Source: Coccinella septempunctata
Taxonomy: Eukaryota; Arthropoda; Insecta; Coleoptera; Coccinellidae
DNA length: 64,000 bases
Direction of reading: 5' to 3'
Assembly (NCBI RefSeq): GCF_907165205.1
Contig: NC_058195.1
Span: 2,108,001-2,172,000, forward strand
Numbering within the stretch: position 1 is the first letter of the stretch; the number at the start of each line of letters is the position of its first letter. Below, piece by piece: positions 12,801 to 25,841 of this stretch. The notes under the pieces were generated by a model, which worked only from the letters and a program-made list of their open reading frames with translations, made no database searches and was not told the origin of the DNA. The translations under genes and the position numbers were made by a program.

Positions 12801-14207
12801 CATTGTTTTCATCGGTGTAGGCCGATGATTATGTGGAATTATTGTTGGCTTTATTTTTATTTGGACGTCCATGAGGAATGGCTAATTTCTCGATTGTTCC
12901 TAATGATGGGATAACCGAGAAATGGGTGTTTTTTCGACGATTACAGTTATTCGAAGACAGCCATTCAATTGCACATTGCATAATTGAAATGAATTATTAG
13001 GTGATTTCCTTTCTGGAATATCATTATTATTCGTTTCGTGCACCTTATAATTTTCGAACACGAATGTTGAAATATCGTCGAGCTATTATAAAGGAGATGC
13101 GCATCTTCTTCAGGACACTTCCGGGCAGAGATGATTGAGTAAGAACAGACGGACTTGGTTGTTGGATATCGATCTGCATCATTCTATACATCACAGTCAT
13201 ACATTTCCAAATTTTTAAAAACCTAGATGGGGATGGGTGATAAGCTGAACGATTTTTTGACTGAGATCATTTTTTTTTCGGAAGGTTCAATCTCTTCTCT
13301 CTTCACTATGTAGGATTGGTAAAAAAATCTATACGTCCAAGTCTCGATTTCTCGCCTACACCTGATGTGGTCAAAGCAAACAGACTTATCTAGTTTGATC
13401 TGCGAAGCTATTCAAATATCCTCCGATGAGCTGTTGTGTGTTCAAGGATATAGAGGGACTACCAGTTCTCCCAACGGACAGTTATAACTCGAAGGGCATC
13501 ATGATTCGAGTTGACATTGTTTAACGAAGTGACTAGGCGAGTCAGGAAGTTTATTTGGGACGAGGCATTGAAATATCGGAAAATTCTCTAGGAAGTTCCC
13601 AATATACTTCAACATTTCTGAAGTGCAGAAAGATTACTGATCTTCCAAATACTTTTCAATTCAATAATCTTTTTCACTTGATCGTTTAGACGTCGTTTAT
13701 TAGTTGATGATTTAATCAAGTATAGAATATTGAGGCCCTACGGAACGATGATTTTCATAATTTTCCGCTCCAAATTGAAAACATTCATTTGCCACGCCAA
13801 CCGAGCTATGCTGGCACAATACTATCCGATATTGTACATATGAAATTCGAGAGGAAAATATGCATACAGCATCCACTATGATTGCTATCGATAATGTGAT
13901 AATAGGTTTTGTTGTTCAATCGCTAATAGATTCCATGCATTGAGTAAATATTACCAAAATCGAATTTGTGTCAAGCTCGCACCAATACACGTATATATTG
14001 ACAGAATCCTGTTAAGCGGAGATTCAGCAACAACGAAACAGATTCATAGGAATGCACACAACTGGAAAGTTGATGACACCCCAGGACATTTTCGAAATTC
14101 GCAACCCTGTGATAACTATCAGTTCACCTGAATTCTGGATATCTATGTACAAAAATATCGTTGTTTATTTCATCGACCTCCTTTTGATGATGATATATCA
14201 CGAAAAA
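9851..14207. other. No gene recognised (4.4 kb)
   Basis: AT-rich sequence. The longest open frame (10792-11211 plus, 139 codons) has no recognisable motif and overlaps another frame. No RNA gene or repeat family was identified. Confidence 0.4.
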
Positions 14208-14525
14208 GATGGAGACAGTGGAAACTTCCTCAAGACTGAACGGTTGTGCCGAAATGGATGAAATTCTCAGATTTATGACTAGAAGAGTTGCTCTTTCAGA
14301 GTGTGTATCACATTTAAATCTGGGCTTATTTTCCTGGAAGAAAAACGACTCGAAAGTTGACTTTCGAAAAATTACCAAAAAGTTGGGGTCAGTTGAAACT
14401 TCCTCAAGACCGAACGATTGTGCCGCAATGTATGAAATTGTCAGATTTATTACTAGGAGAGTTGCCCTTTCAGAATATGTATCAAATTCAGATGTGCGAT
14501 AATTTTCCTGGAAGAAAAATTACAA
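14208..14525 (+). repeat. Two-unit mini-array of the 174-bp satellite
   Basis: CCTCAAGAC recurs at 14228 and 14402, exactly 174 bp apart. Surrounding blocks (GTTGAAACTTCCTCAAGACC, AAATTCTCAGATTT, TTTTCCTGGAAGAAAAA) match the large array at 48226-50600 in the same orientation. The units are clearly more diverged than neighbouring units of the large array. Confidence 0.85.
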
Positions 14526-16268
14526 TGAAGATCAATCAATATTCTGGTTAACAGTACTGGCAACATTATGGACATCAGACATGGTGAAATTCATGTATAC
14601 GGAAACAAATTCATTTCCGCCCTGGCAAGTCACAGCCTACGCGATCGTTTATTTTCCAAATTTACCTTGGTGCCTGTTTAAAATTCAACGTCCAAAGTAA
14701 AGAAACGGGGTTTAATCTCCGTGTCCCTCTCGCTATTCACCACTGTCGTGTGTTACCATCAGGGTAGATCGGTCCGAAATAATTAAGATATAATATGGAG
14801 GGGACTGCAACGGGGTAAAAGTGTTGGGAATTAGGACATAACTTGATAGGCGGAAAGGGTTGAGAGACGCGAATGTTTACGATTTAATTTTTACTCCACC
14901 GTTTTGCAGGGACTGATTTATGGTGTAAATAAGACCTTCATTTTCATCATAATCCTTATTATCCTCGTTATTATCACAATCTCAATTTCTGCTTTTGATC
15001 TCCTCACATAAATATAAGTATTTGCAACTGCTCCAGAATCAGGCAAATCTCACAGCAAGAAGGAAGAATAAAATCATTACAAACAGTTTTCAACCTGTAT
15101 ATTATGCCATTTCATTTCCTATTCTGCCGTAGTCTGACACAAAATTCGACCTAGGAGGAAAAATTTATGTCGGTCCTTTGAACAGGCTGAATTTTTTGTA
15201 TCACCGACGATCTATTCTGAATAATTCATGATTCAGATCGGTATCTCCATCCTACCCAGAAACATCTTATGAAAATCCTTTGTGGGGCTCTGGAACATAA
15301 GCCTGCTTTTGACCGTTATTGTTGAAGAAGTAACCTCTCATCTGGAGATTGACGTCTGATTAATTCCTTCAAATTCTATATCGTTCAAGCCACGAGAAGA
15401 AGCCCACTCGTGGAATCAATACCTCTCCCATGGAAATGTTTCCCATTTTTGATAATAGTTCGTTTTCCCGATGTAATATCCATTGAATAGGATATTCGGC
15501 GTTCAATCCATATCTCTCAGTTTTATTACAACCGGGAATCCAATAGCAAATCGGGAATTACAAGTATTGAAATACCCATATAGACGGAGAATAAGAGTAC
15601 CTATTCAATTTCGGATCGCATAGAATTCCCCAATAAATGTTCGATATCGACTTTGACGGGAAACTGTGCGATTCGTTCAGCTGATAGAAATCGATACTTT
15701 TTGGTGGACAGATACCTACTCGGGGACCGTTTGGTCAAGATGACAAATGAAAGCCGGGAACCTCAATGACAGATCTCTTCGAATGAGTCTGAGTGATAAG
15801 ATCTTCCAAGCTCATCGCACGCCAGATGAAGGTATCGGCTCTCGAGAAGCACAAAACTTACCTATTGACTTAGATCCGAACTTAGCTCAATCTCAATAGG
15901 TTGAATGAGCATAGATAGTCATAGACGAGGTCAAGATACATACTGTTTAATTAAGTGTTGTATTCTTTCAATAATCATCATCCTCCAGTTCCAACGTCTG
16001 GAAAAACACTTTTTTTTTCACTGCGATGTTACATCAGAGGTAAAGTTCACTCTTACCAGCGCCAGCGGTGTAATAACAAATTAATTGTATTATTACGTGT
16101 GGACCCTTCAATTTAAATGACAAGGCTGAATGACCTTCGAACAGGAAGATGTAATTTGATTAGTCGAATGAGGAAATGAAGTCCCCCTCATTGTTCCAGG
16201 TGGAAAATGAAATTCAATTCAACCGTTTTGTTAATTGTGGCTCGAGAGTTTTGTTTTTAAAGGTGCAG
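14526..16268. other. No gene recognised
   Basis: Unique AT-rich sequence with no open frame of note and no recognisable repeat or RNA gene. Confidence 0.4.
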
Positions 16269-16720
16269 TTATTGCTCTCGGTATTTTGTGTTTTTCAAAA
16301 TGAGCCAAGGATTTCGTGCCATTTTCAATGAGTTAGGACCAAAAAAACCTAGAACCATTTTCGAATCTGTGTGGAAGTCGCATTTTTCAATTTGTTGGCC
16401 ACTCAGACTTCCAACAAAACTTAGTTTTTCGAATTTCTTCCCCGTTTTTTCAATCTTATTCTGAATAACCACTGGTATATCTATGGGAGGTGATTCTCCA
16501 ACATAAGGGTCCTGTAGCGTTCCTCGAACAAGTGAAGAATAGAAGAATCATCACTTGGAAAAGTGGACCTGGTCGATAGACCCTCCATTTCTAACGACGA
16601 GGATGATCCTCCACCAAGATCAGCAGAAGATTTTTGACTCAGAGATGATATTCCTCCCAGTGCAATTGGAGGACAAGTTATGTAGCTATGATTATTTATT
16701 TTTTCTTCAGTCATCATCAA
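16269..16720 (-). CDS. Unassigned minus-strand open frames, possible broken gene
   Basis: Two minus-strand frames overlap in phase-shifted fashion. The upstream one (16481-16720) is 79 codons, starts with MMMTEEK and has a Ser/Gly-rich middle (GGGSSSS near residue 36). Just before it stops, a second frame is open from about 16560 down to its stop at 16269 and is not interrupted for about 90 codons. One frameshift would join them. No family is recognised and the composition is not decisive, so this may be a broken unknown gene or chance. Confidence 0.2.
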
Positions 16721-17056
16721 GTCTTTGAATAAGTTTTGATGAAAGCTTTATTATTCACTTTTTTCCTCGTTTTCTGCTTTGTTTCTTTGTTTCAGATATT
16801 ATTTCGAAATGGAAAAAGGAAAAAGAAATTTTTATATCGATGGAAAAGGAGCCCTTCAGTATTAAAAGCTCATTCTGTAAACAAATTTGACATCACTACA
16901 CTACTCACGGGGAGACAGGGTTTTTTTACTGAGGTTTTTCCCTAAGCTCTTGTATCATACTCCAAATTGTATGGTACCCTGGTACACTAACCTTTGCTAA
17001 AACTCATACATATGCTATATTGTTTGATAACTAAAAATGTATTGCTGACATTCAAA

Positions 17057-17078
17057 ATATATACATATATGTATATAT
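17057..17078. repeat. 22-bp perfect AT palindrome
   Basis: An alternating purine-pyrimidine tract centred on CATATATG at 17064-17071 is self-complementary over 22 bp. It is likely a microsatellite-type sequence. Confidence 0.8.
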
Positions 17079-17287
17079 AACCCACAAAAAGAGAATTATT
17101 CATAAGATTCCATGATAGAATCCTGAATTTAGTTTTTTTCTTGAACATGACAGCTTTCCCAACTGTTTTTCACACGATATTTGCATAAATCTATTGGTAT
17201 ATTTCATGAGAATAAAAGTGAATATATCCAACTTGACACCCTGTATAGATTGCGATGAAATGAATGAAAACGTTATCAAACTCTAAA

Positions 17288-17914
17288 GCGGGCCCTTCAC
17301 GTACAGTTTTTCTTGACTCCCGATGCGATGCTCCTGGCGTGTTATTCCCGGAGCGAAGTGTAGAGATGAAACTACACGTGCATTCCAATCCAGCACGCCA
17401 AATTCATTAATTCCCATATTTTCATGAGGAGCGGCCTTATCTGCATCCGGTTGAATGCTTTTGCAGAAATCAATTAAACAATTTTAAACTCCCTGAAATT
17501 TTTGTTGGAATATCTACTGCATTTAATTTTTCATAAGCATGGAAAAATTTATATAATCCAATGAATTCAGTGGAAAAGTTTCTCGCCATTCAAAAAAAAA
17601 AGCGTCTATCTTTCAAAAATATCTTGCGAACTGCGAAAAAATCACGAAAGCAATTCTATCCTTGTTTCTTTCGATGTTTTACATTATAACTATCCTCGCT
17701 CGAATTGGAGCGGCGCGAGAGTCGTCCCTTCACGTTCGGTTTTTAATGGCTCCTGGAGTCCTTCGTTCCAGGAATTTAGACAGGTTGGAACGTCTCGCGC
17801 CGAGTCAGATGCGAGACGATCCAGGAGTGAACATACCCTTCACGTTCGAATTTTGGAATGGAGCGAAGGAGCGTCGCATCGGGAGTCAAGAAAAACTGTA
17901 CGTGAAGGGCCTGC
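17288..17914. mobile_element. TIR element with near-identical 47-bp arms, 627 bp
   Basis: The left arm at 17288-17334 (starting GCGGGCCCTTCACGTACAG) and the right arm at 17868-17914 are reverse complements with only 2 mismatches in 47. The motif CCCTTCACGTTCG recurs inside at 17726 and 17836, echoing the arm's CCCTTCACGTACAG. There is no coding capacity. The inverted spacing and subterminal repeats suggest a non-autonomous DNA transposon, but I cannot name a superfamily and see no clear target duplication. Confidence 0.65.
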
Positions 17915-19089
17915 TCTCCATCATGAATTTGTCCCAAATAATCTTTTCTTTTCGTCATATCAGCAGTGTTTTCTTGTTTTTTTTTTGAAATTCCATATTC
18001 ACCTTTTTCCCATCCCTGAACTTGACGGATCCCTCTATAACACAACTGTTGTCCACCATGTCGCCCGAAACACAAAAATAGTTCACAAAATTCCGAAGGA
18101 TCGAAGTAAAACACAATGGTGGCACACGTAAATCACATCGTCAATGAATTATGAACCCTGGATATGACGTCATCCGTGAACAGACACGAAAACACTCTGG
18201 GCAAATATGCGAAATCCACTTCGAAGTCGGAAAATCCCTTTCCCGGGATCCTGGCGCGGACCAAAGCCGGAAGTTACGTGTTTTCGCGCGTTCTCCGGCC
18301 AAGAAGCATACTCACTACCTCGCGCCTCAACGCCCGGATCGCGACTGCTTTGGGCTCTCAGCGGAACTCCATGATTCTCTGGGACCGGAGTCCCTCGCTT
18401 CGACGTGCACTGTGACGCGGATATGACGGATGCTACAGAGAGAGTGGGCGTCTGATCGATCCTCGATCCTTGTGTAGAAAATTCACCGTCGAATTTACTC
18501 GAAATAGGTATAGAAGAGAATAATGAATCCATATCTGGCACAGAATAAGGTTACCATTCACAGAATTTGAAGTTCCTTCTATCTATCGTGAAATACTCAT
18601 AGAAAGTTGATTGATGTGAAAAATGAACTATTCCAGCATATTGTCACCAAACACAATAAATACCGCTATTCTTTTGATATAGAGCATTACAATTTTTAAC
18701 ATCAAACAATAATTAAAGCATGCGTATGAGAAACAGTTTTAGCAGAGGTTGGTTAAACGGGGTACCATACAATCTTGCTTGTGTTACAAGAGCTTAGGAA
18801 ACAACCCCAGTAAAAAACCCTTCCTCCCTGTGAGTGTGGTGTAAGAGATGAAAGTGTTCACAAAATTAGCCGAAACAATTCATGATGAAGGTCATCTCGC
18901 ACTGCTAAAATTGATCCTTTGCTAGAAGAGGAAGAAAATCAAGGAAGTCTTCCTCAAATTAACAGAAAATTTGATCTGAAATAAAAGAACAAAAGCAGAA
19001 AACGTGAGATAATAAATTAAGTTCTATATATTATCAGATTGACCTAAAATTCACAACCCAATTCGGAAACTGCCTGAATATCTCTAAAA
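17915..19089. other. No gene recognised; GC-richer patch 18150-18480
   Basis: Open frames over 18151-18541 occur on both strands in several phases, as expected where GC is higher, and none shows a domain. The stretch ends at the 3' side of a minus-strand non-LTR fragment. Confidence 0.4.
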
Positions 19090-20240
19090 CTATCCTGAAA
19101 TGAATCCATCATGCGTGGGACAATGCTCAACCAGATGATTTATGGTTTCTTCTGGTTCTCCACATTCACAACTAGGGCTCTCAACTGAATTGCATCGGAA
19201 AAGCATACTATTGCAACGTCCTTGACCTGTTCTTATAAGATTCAGAATACACCATATTTTCCTGGGAAGATTTAAACCAGGAACTGTATTCGAGGGATCA
19301 CTAACTAATTCTTTGTTGAAAATAGTGCACGTATTCCATTCAGACCTTGTCCCTCACATAAGAATTGGACCATAGGTGGCTACACGACTGACTACTACTA
19401 CTGACAATCGTATTTTTGGAATATTGGACAGAATTAGAAACGAGTCGAGATAGGAGTGAAAGTTATTCCAAGAATTCATAACTCTGTTAACGAATATGGG
19501 GTGGTACAATGTTTTAAAGAACTGGTTACCATTGAATAGGTTCCAGTAACAATTCTCATAGAGAGATTTAACTGTGCATCAATTTTTTGCACATCAGCAC
19601 TATTAACCCAAACAGGGCAACAATCTTCAACAGCCGAAGAGACAAAAACTAGGACTGCTGTTCGAAGAGTAGTTGCATCAGCGCCCCATGAAGTACCAGC
19701 TACTTTATGCAGGATACTATTCCTAGTTTTGAACTTCAGACGCAGATTTTCCAAATGTGCTTCGAAATCCAGCATAACTCCAAGATATTTTGGATTGAAT
19801 CACCAAAAACTACGCTCAATTCTCTATATTTTCGATGATTATTTAAATGGAAACAAGAAACCTCGGTTTTATGACGCAAACGCCACTCGAAAAAGTAATT
19901 CCTCGAAATTTCTAAATCTGAACATAGATTATTCCCTAACATCTAAAATCAGCGTATATAAATTTCTCACAAGAAGTAGTAAGGACATCACACAGACATA
20001 AATTGAAAAGAAGAGGTCCTGAAACTGAACCTTGTGGAAGACCATCGTTCAAAATTTTGCAATTACTACTATTATCATCGACAAAAACACGAAACCTTCT
20101 ATCTGACAGCATGTTTTCTAGTTAGCGAACAGTTTTTGCCCACTGTAGATGTGTTTAAAGCTTGAAAATCAAACCATCCTTCTATATGCTGCAGATAAAT
20201 CTCCAAATACTGTTCCAAATAGTAAATACCGAAAATATAA
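19090..20240 (-). pseudogene. Non-LTR retrotransposon reverse transcriptase, decayed
   Basis: Read on the minus strand, the pieces follow the order of a non-LTR reverse transcriptase. First comes a GDLSAAY motif (near 20200, the family's DLSAAYD). Then comes FRVFVDD with GLPQGSVSGPLLFNL (about 20100-20000), the fingers/palm motif before the catalytic box. TSWGADATTLRT and CPVWVNSA (19775-19476) follow. The C-terminus has a CxC...H...C type cluster (CECGEPEETINHLVEHCP) and a stop at 19090-19092. The pieces lie in different frames with internal stops, so several frameshifts have occurred. The longest intact piece is 99 codons (19476-19775). A jockey/CR1-type affinity is likely but not proven. 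The 5' part and ORF1 are absent. Confidence 0.8.
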
Positions 20241-22400
20241 AACTTGTTCGTAACCATATTTTTCCAACAACGCTCCTTGATTGAGCTAAAACGCGAATCA
20301 ACCCACCGCCACCATGTATCTGGAAGAAATTAGGTCAATGTACTTTTACATCTCCGCAGCTCACCCAATATCCCCATTGGCAAATTACGAACGGGCCAAC
20401 AAAAGAAGGTGGAACATCAAAGACTCCGCTGATTATCGACAACAATGCAACAAAAAAAAAAAAAAAAAGACTCAGTCCCTGCCTCCACAAGTCGCATTTA
20501 ACGACCACTCTGATGTCTCGAGAGAATTTTCATTCGAATGCTAAAAACGCCCGCAGAAATTGGATCGAATATGATCCAGAAGTTAATTCGCGTATCTACC
20601 ATAATGGAGAATACTTTATGAATGTGATTCCGCCAGATGAGATGAGGACGTTGATAGTTGAGGGTTGATGCAGTAAAAACGTCCGGATATCGAATGAGGA
20701 AATGGGAAAACTAAAACAGTACAGAAATGCATATCTTGCTTTCGTAGCACGAAAATTTTGAGGATGTCGGCTTTAGGGCAGCTAATAAAAACCGAGAAAA
20801 TACAACAAGAATTCTGCTATCTACAGATCAGAAGTTACGAAGAAATAATCTCTTCAACACTCAATACTCAATGCATATCATCATCATAATATCTGCTCAT
20901 TTCTCAAAGAATAAACGACAAGATACCTTGCTGAAATGCAAGTTGATTCAGAAACTAGATACATTAATATTCCCCTGTCATATAGTTCTCATTTCTCCTA
21001 AACCTCCAATAATCAGAACCACCATCCTAACTTTATGCATTCTTCTGGTGAGACCATAACATTTGTAATCCTAATACTTAACACACTCTTAAGAATGCCT
21101 AACAAAATTCACGCTGTAAAGAAAATGATGCCCTCGACAATTATCGTTGAAAGGAAATCCATAAATAGATTCATCCATGCTAGAAATATCTCCATATATA
21201 TCACACTCCAAGATTCAAGTATCATATATTCATTCGGTTTCGAGATGAGCCATAAAATAACATGTCATAACCCATAAATACCGAATTGAATGAAGAATTC
21301 CTCTAGATGTGAGTAGCAAGTGGAGATCATTCAGCACCCCAAAACTGGGGTCACTTGGACGACTATAGCCTGCAATGAAAGCAATGAAATTCTAACGAGT
21401 ACTCTTTGAAGGTCAGTACTACCCAAAAATCACGATGGTCTGTAAAAAATTAGCCTATTTATGCCAGACAAGACGATTTTATCGACTATTTTCGAAGAAA
21501 CGGTGACGGTTCAACATAGACGAGTACCTCACTGTGACATTTATTGTGTCTCAACTGTGAACTTTGATGCGATCTAACAATCGACTAATTATGCGAAAAC
21601 GAGGGAATAGGTCGAGGTGAACGTGTTGCATTTGAAATGGAAATTTCAGATGGCCCTAAAATGATAATCGATGTCTGATTTTCCCAGTATTGCAGCCTAC
21701 TTTGACTGTAGAACAATGAGCGAATCAGTGCATAGTTGACTCCAGGGTTTATTTTCTACGATGCCTATCTTTCCTTTCGTTTTCTTCTCCGTAATCTGCT
21801 GTCTTAGATCATGTATAATGCCGAGTTTGCGCTAGTGATGCTCATTCTTCATGAATTAATTGATCTTTGCTTTAGTCTTTGTTAAAGTCTTGGGTGGTTG
21901 TTGGTGGAACGTCTTCTATCTCATTGAAGATGAGACTTTCCTTTGGCATACTTAATTAGATTCGTCCTTGATTCATTTCGAACGAAGATTTAACCAAAAA
22001 AATTGTTTTTGTGAGTCGTGTTGAAGCAGAAACTTGACGCTATTCACGATATGTACATTTGGATTGTCAGTGACCGTATAATTCACGAATGTGATAGTGT
22101 AGGATCCTTAGGGTTCTCCTTGTTTAACTTCTATGAATTGGGTCGAATGGTGTTAGCAGGATGCGAATTTACAGCTGTGCAATCGTCATGATACACCTCT
22201 TATCTGAGCTCGAGTTCCCTGTGCAAACAGGCGGTTCCAAACGTATTTAGTTGATCTCTTTATTTCTCGCCGAAACTCATCATGTGTGCAAATATTTGGC
22301 GAAATTTGCCGGATTGTCGTTCCGTTTTTCCATCACGCATATGACCACAATCTGAAATTTTCTTCAAGGATATATCAATGTGAATTTGAAATGAGAACTA
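20241..22400. other. No gene recognised; A17 run
   Basis: Seventeen A lie at 20452-20468. Otherwise this is AT-rich sequence with frames of at most 80 codons and no motif. Confidence 0.4.
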
Positions 22401-23630
22401 ACTATACTTCATTCAAATTTATTTTAGCAGTCGGTTGGCCATGAAATAATTTTCTCAAGTTTTTGTAACTAGAACGAAGTTAGGTTGGCACTCATGAAAT
22501 GTCGTTAATGTCATAACGCCGTTGCCACAACTAATGCCACAATTTTTATTACGAAAATTCGAAAATGTCCAAAGTGATTGAAAAAAGAGACAGGGTTTCA
22601 GGAAGTGCTATTTAGAATTCAGGTCCGCTCATTCAAATAGTTATACCCTGATATTCTAGAATCCACAATACGTCAGACGGTAGCGAACATATTCAATGTA
22701 AGAGAATTTATATAATGTTTCATCTGAATCTAAACGACTTATATTTCAGCTGAATATTTCCACAATCAGAAAGATTGTGAATGAAGAGGATGACAAAGAA
22801 TTTCCTTCTATTGGGAGACCCAAAAAAGTGGTGGCATTTGAGAATTTTATGTTTGAGTGAATTAATGCGAAAAATTCACTACAGTATTTTCGATAAATGT
22901 CATCGGAGAATAAGTTCCCTAAAATGGATTTTTCTATTTTTCATTTGACTTGTCGTATACAATGTAAATGTCTTAAGGTACTAATAAATACCTATAATTA
23001 TTATTATTACATCAATGTATTAAGATGAATAGCCACAAATACGCGCAAGTTGCCCTGTTACTTGTTTATTCATGTGAAATTTTTGTTCAACGGTGAAGTT
23101 TTGCATCTTAACTTGAAACTCTCTTTAATTCCTTTTACTTATATATTGATGCAAGATGATTTTTGTTGAACAATTTAACATTTTGTAATTATCTGTTAAT
23201 TCCTTCGGGAGATACCCATTCCCAACAACTGCATCATATGCATTTCATCTTCGGGTTAATATTTTTGAAATCTACAAATGATGTGAGCCAAAGAAGATAA
23301 CGAACATTAACTCTCCTCAAGCTAGTGCATATTATGATATTATACTGATCTCTTGTATTTTCCATGCAAATAACTGGATTTGGTATGCCTTCAAACATTT
23401 TGTATAAACTTCAATTATGTTCGTCACATATTTTCCGAAGAGATTCGACATTGTGATAAAATACGTAATAACAGAAACTTTTACGTAGAACGGGCAACAT
23501 AGCGTTGATTTAAAACCCAAAAATGTTTTGACAAGCTTCATAACCCCACATTTTCGTACTATACAGAGTGAAATGTGTCAAATTTCCATGGCCAACCGAC
23601 TGCTAAAATAAAATTGAATGAAGTATACCT
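22401..23630 (+). mobile_element. TIR DNA transposon remnant, about 1.23 kb
   Basis: The left TIR ACTATACTTCATTCAAATTT continues through TTTTAGCAGTCGGTTGGCCA to about 22447. The right end (about 23584-23630) is its reverse complement, with GGCCAACCGACTGCTAAAAT and GAATGAAGTATACC, over about 45 bp with few differences. The interior holds a short transposase-like remnant in the left third and AT-rich non-coding sequence after it. The catalytic region appears lost, so the element is non-autonomous. Confidence 0.75.
22641..22860 (+). pseudogene. Transposase N-terminal HTH remnant with a 52-bp intron
   Basis: Frame 22641-22697 ends ...STIRQTVANIFN at a GTAAGA donor (22698), and TTATATTTCAG precedes 22750. 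Removing 22698-22749 keeps the phase and adds a helix-turn-helix-like LNISTIRKIVNEE followed by the basic GRPKK motif. The frame then stops at 22858-22860. Known: many Tc1/mariner-type transposases carry an HTH followed by a GRPR-like linker. Inferred: this is the N-terminal part of the transposase that once mobilised the surrounding TIRs. Upstream (22565 onward, MSKVIEKRDR) a possible start lies in another frame broken by stops. No DDE region was found downstream. Confidence 0.4.
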
Positions 23631-25711
23631 AACTGAATGGAAGGTTTTCTCGGCCTGCAGTATTGGCGTGCAGAATGCGGAAAATATAGTATTGCTGTGA
23701 AGGCAACTTGCACCTCATCTTTTTGTTGAGGAATGCTGTAAGGACAAGATAGAGAACCAAGAATTTGGGAGTTTGGGAGCTGCTCCTAGCAGAGAATAAG
23801 ACGTCCAATTTATTTTTATTGATTTCAGCTTGAGCTAACACCAACCTATTTTGGCAAACGTTCCAAACCCAATCAAAACTAGTATTGAGAATACCTCAGC
23901 TCGCCAAAGCCTTGTCAGTTGAAGGGAATAAATCCTCAATTCATACTAAGCCTTTCCCCGATTACGAAAAACGCCGAAGTTATGGACCAATTGAAGACGC
24001 CGATCCACCGGCTCTAACTCGATCTTTTAAATTGAAAATAGATCCGAATGAAACGTCCTCAACGACCACATAAAATATAATCCAGGAGAGAGGATCTCCG
24101 GTCTTTTAATGGCGACCGCATCCGTCTCGCGACAAAAAAAAAAACGGACGCAATCTCTCAATCGCAAAAACACACAAAACGGTAGCTTTCCAGGCTCGGG
24201 TCGTAAATGTGAATCCCCGTCAACAATAGGAACGCCATTGTGTGGGGATGGCTCATACACACTCGAACACATGTATCAATATAGCTTGTCGTATGAGGGT
24301 TGGGTCCCAAAGTCCTAAAGACCCGAGGAAGAGGATCAGCTGTCTTGACCGAAGTGAATCTTTCAGTTAGTCCAGCCCAGAGGCGCTTTATTAAATTTAC
24401 GGCTTGCGTCGTCGGTCAGGGATGGGTGAAATGGCAAGTACATCTGTCAGGTTCGACGCATTGTACCCCAAAATGGGTCGGTTCAGTGTCAACTTGCTGA
24501 TGCGTCCGGCAAACATAAAAGGTTGTTAGGTGACGAAATGATACACGTCTGTTGCTGTGAGGGTAAAATTAACCGACAACAATGGTCTCAATTGAGACGT
24601 TATACGAAACTGTCATGAATTATGGACCACCAGTGGGATGAATTTTTATGTTTCTCTGAACTCTTTCAATGATAGGTACGTGAAATGTTGGAGATTTGAC
24701 TAATAACAGTTCATCATTCCCCCTAATTTTTTGTGTGACACTAGCCATGACATTATAAGGGTTGCGTAGGGACAAAAGTTCTTAGACACGCAATGCAATG
24801 TAACCTTTTAAATAATCTAGCACTAGAAGAACAAAGAATCACTGTTCGTATGGTTTCTCAGAAACCATACAAGTTGGTTCATTGTTGAATGGGTGTAAGA
24901 TAAGGGTAGATAAAGGACACTGAGGTGCCCAGTATAGATAAAGGGTCTATATCCTTTTGTAATCAAGATACAGAGTGTTTCATTGATTTCGCCAATTTCT
25001 TCAAGTACCCACAACTTCACGAATTTAAAGTTGTCTGTATCTAATTAATTTTTTTCAATACATAGCATCTTTGGCAAATCACGAAGGTCATACCCAACCG
25101 ACGAACAAGACGCCATTTGCATAAATTTTTTCGCAACCCGAATGCATTTCAGTCACGAAACGACCCCTCCGCCGTATATACACGTATACACGGCGCGCCC
25201 TATAAATCATTTCCGCATAATCGCTGCTCTGCGGAAAAAGGTTATTTTGTAAAATTAACGCGATAAGGCTAACTATCTGAGGGCCCTCCGATTTTATCGG
25301 CGGATGCAAAAACAAGCGCGACTTTCCTGCCGCACGCCTGATTTATATACTGACACGTTGGTAAAAACGTCATAATCCCATTTTTTTGCGATAATGCCGA
25401 TTGCGGAGAGCTTATGCGAGTGCGTCACGCCATTGTTAGGGAAAAGCGTCCGCTGCGAGTGCGCCGTTTCCGATTTCCGAAAACCGTTAAGGGCGATGAC
25501 GTCCTTGTATCCGAAAGTTTGGCAGATTTATGACGGGTTGCAAGCTGCATCAACTTCTATGATTTTATTATTAGGGGCGATGCTGCAAGTGCAAGAAATC
25601 AATCAAACAACTTTTGGCAGACACAAACTGCTAATTGTGCGATCGACATTTGACTAGTATAAATACAGTCACATACAGGCTTTATTATACAAATTAATAC
25701 CACCCGCTGAT
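23631..25711. other. No gene recognised; GC-richer unique block 25080-25650
   Basis: The block 25080-25650 is richer in GC and CpG, non-repetitive and without a recognisable protein (best frame 87 codons, 25394-25657). Elsewhere only short frames occur. Confidence 0.4.
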
Positions 25712-25841
25712 GTGAATATCACCAAGTGTTACGATCTGAATTGAAAAAGTCAATTTGCCCTCGTTAGGTACACTTAATAGAGAACGTTCCACCGAAGATG
25801 AGCAGATGTTGACCATGATTTCGGTCTCATTTGACCTCGAC
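25712..25841 (-). repeat. Dispersed repeat E, copy 1
   Basis: The reverse complement reads CGAGGTCAAATGAGACCGAA and continues through a CATCTGCTCATCTTCGGTGG block, closely matching the plus-strand sequence at 41140-41275. The two copies share about 130 bp. The element type is unknown. This copy directly abuts the non-LTR tail at 25842. Confidence 0.75.
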
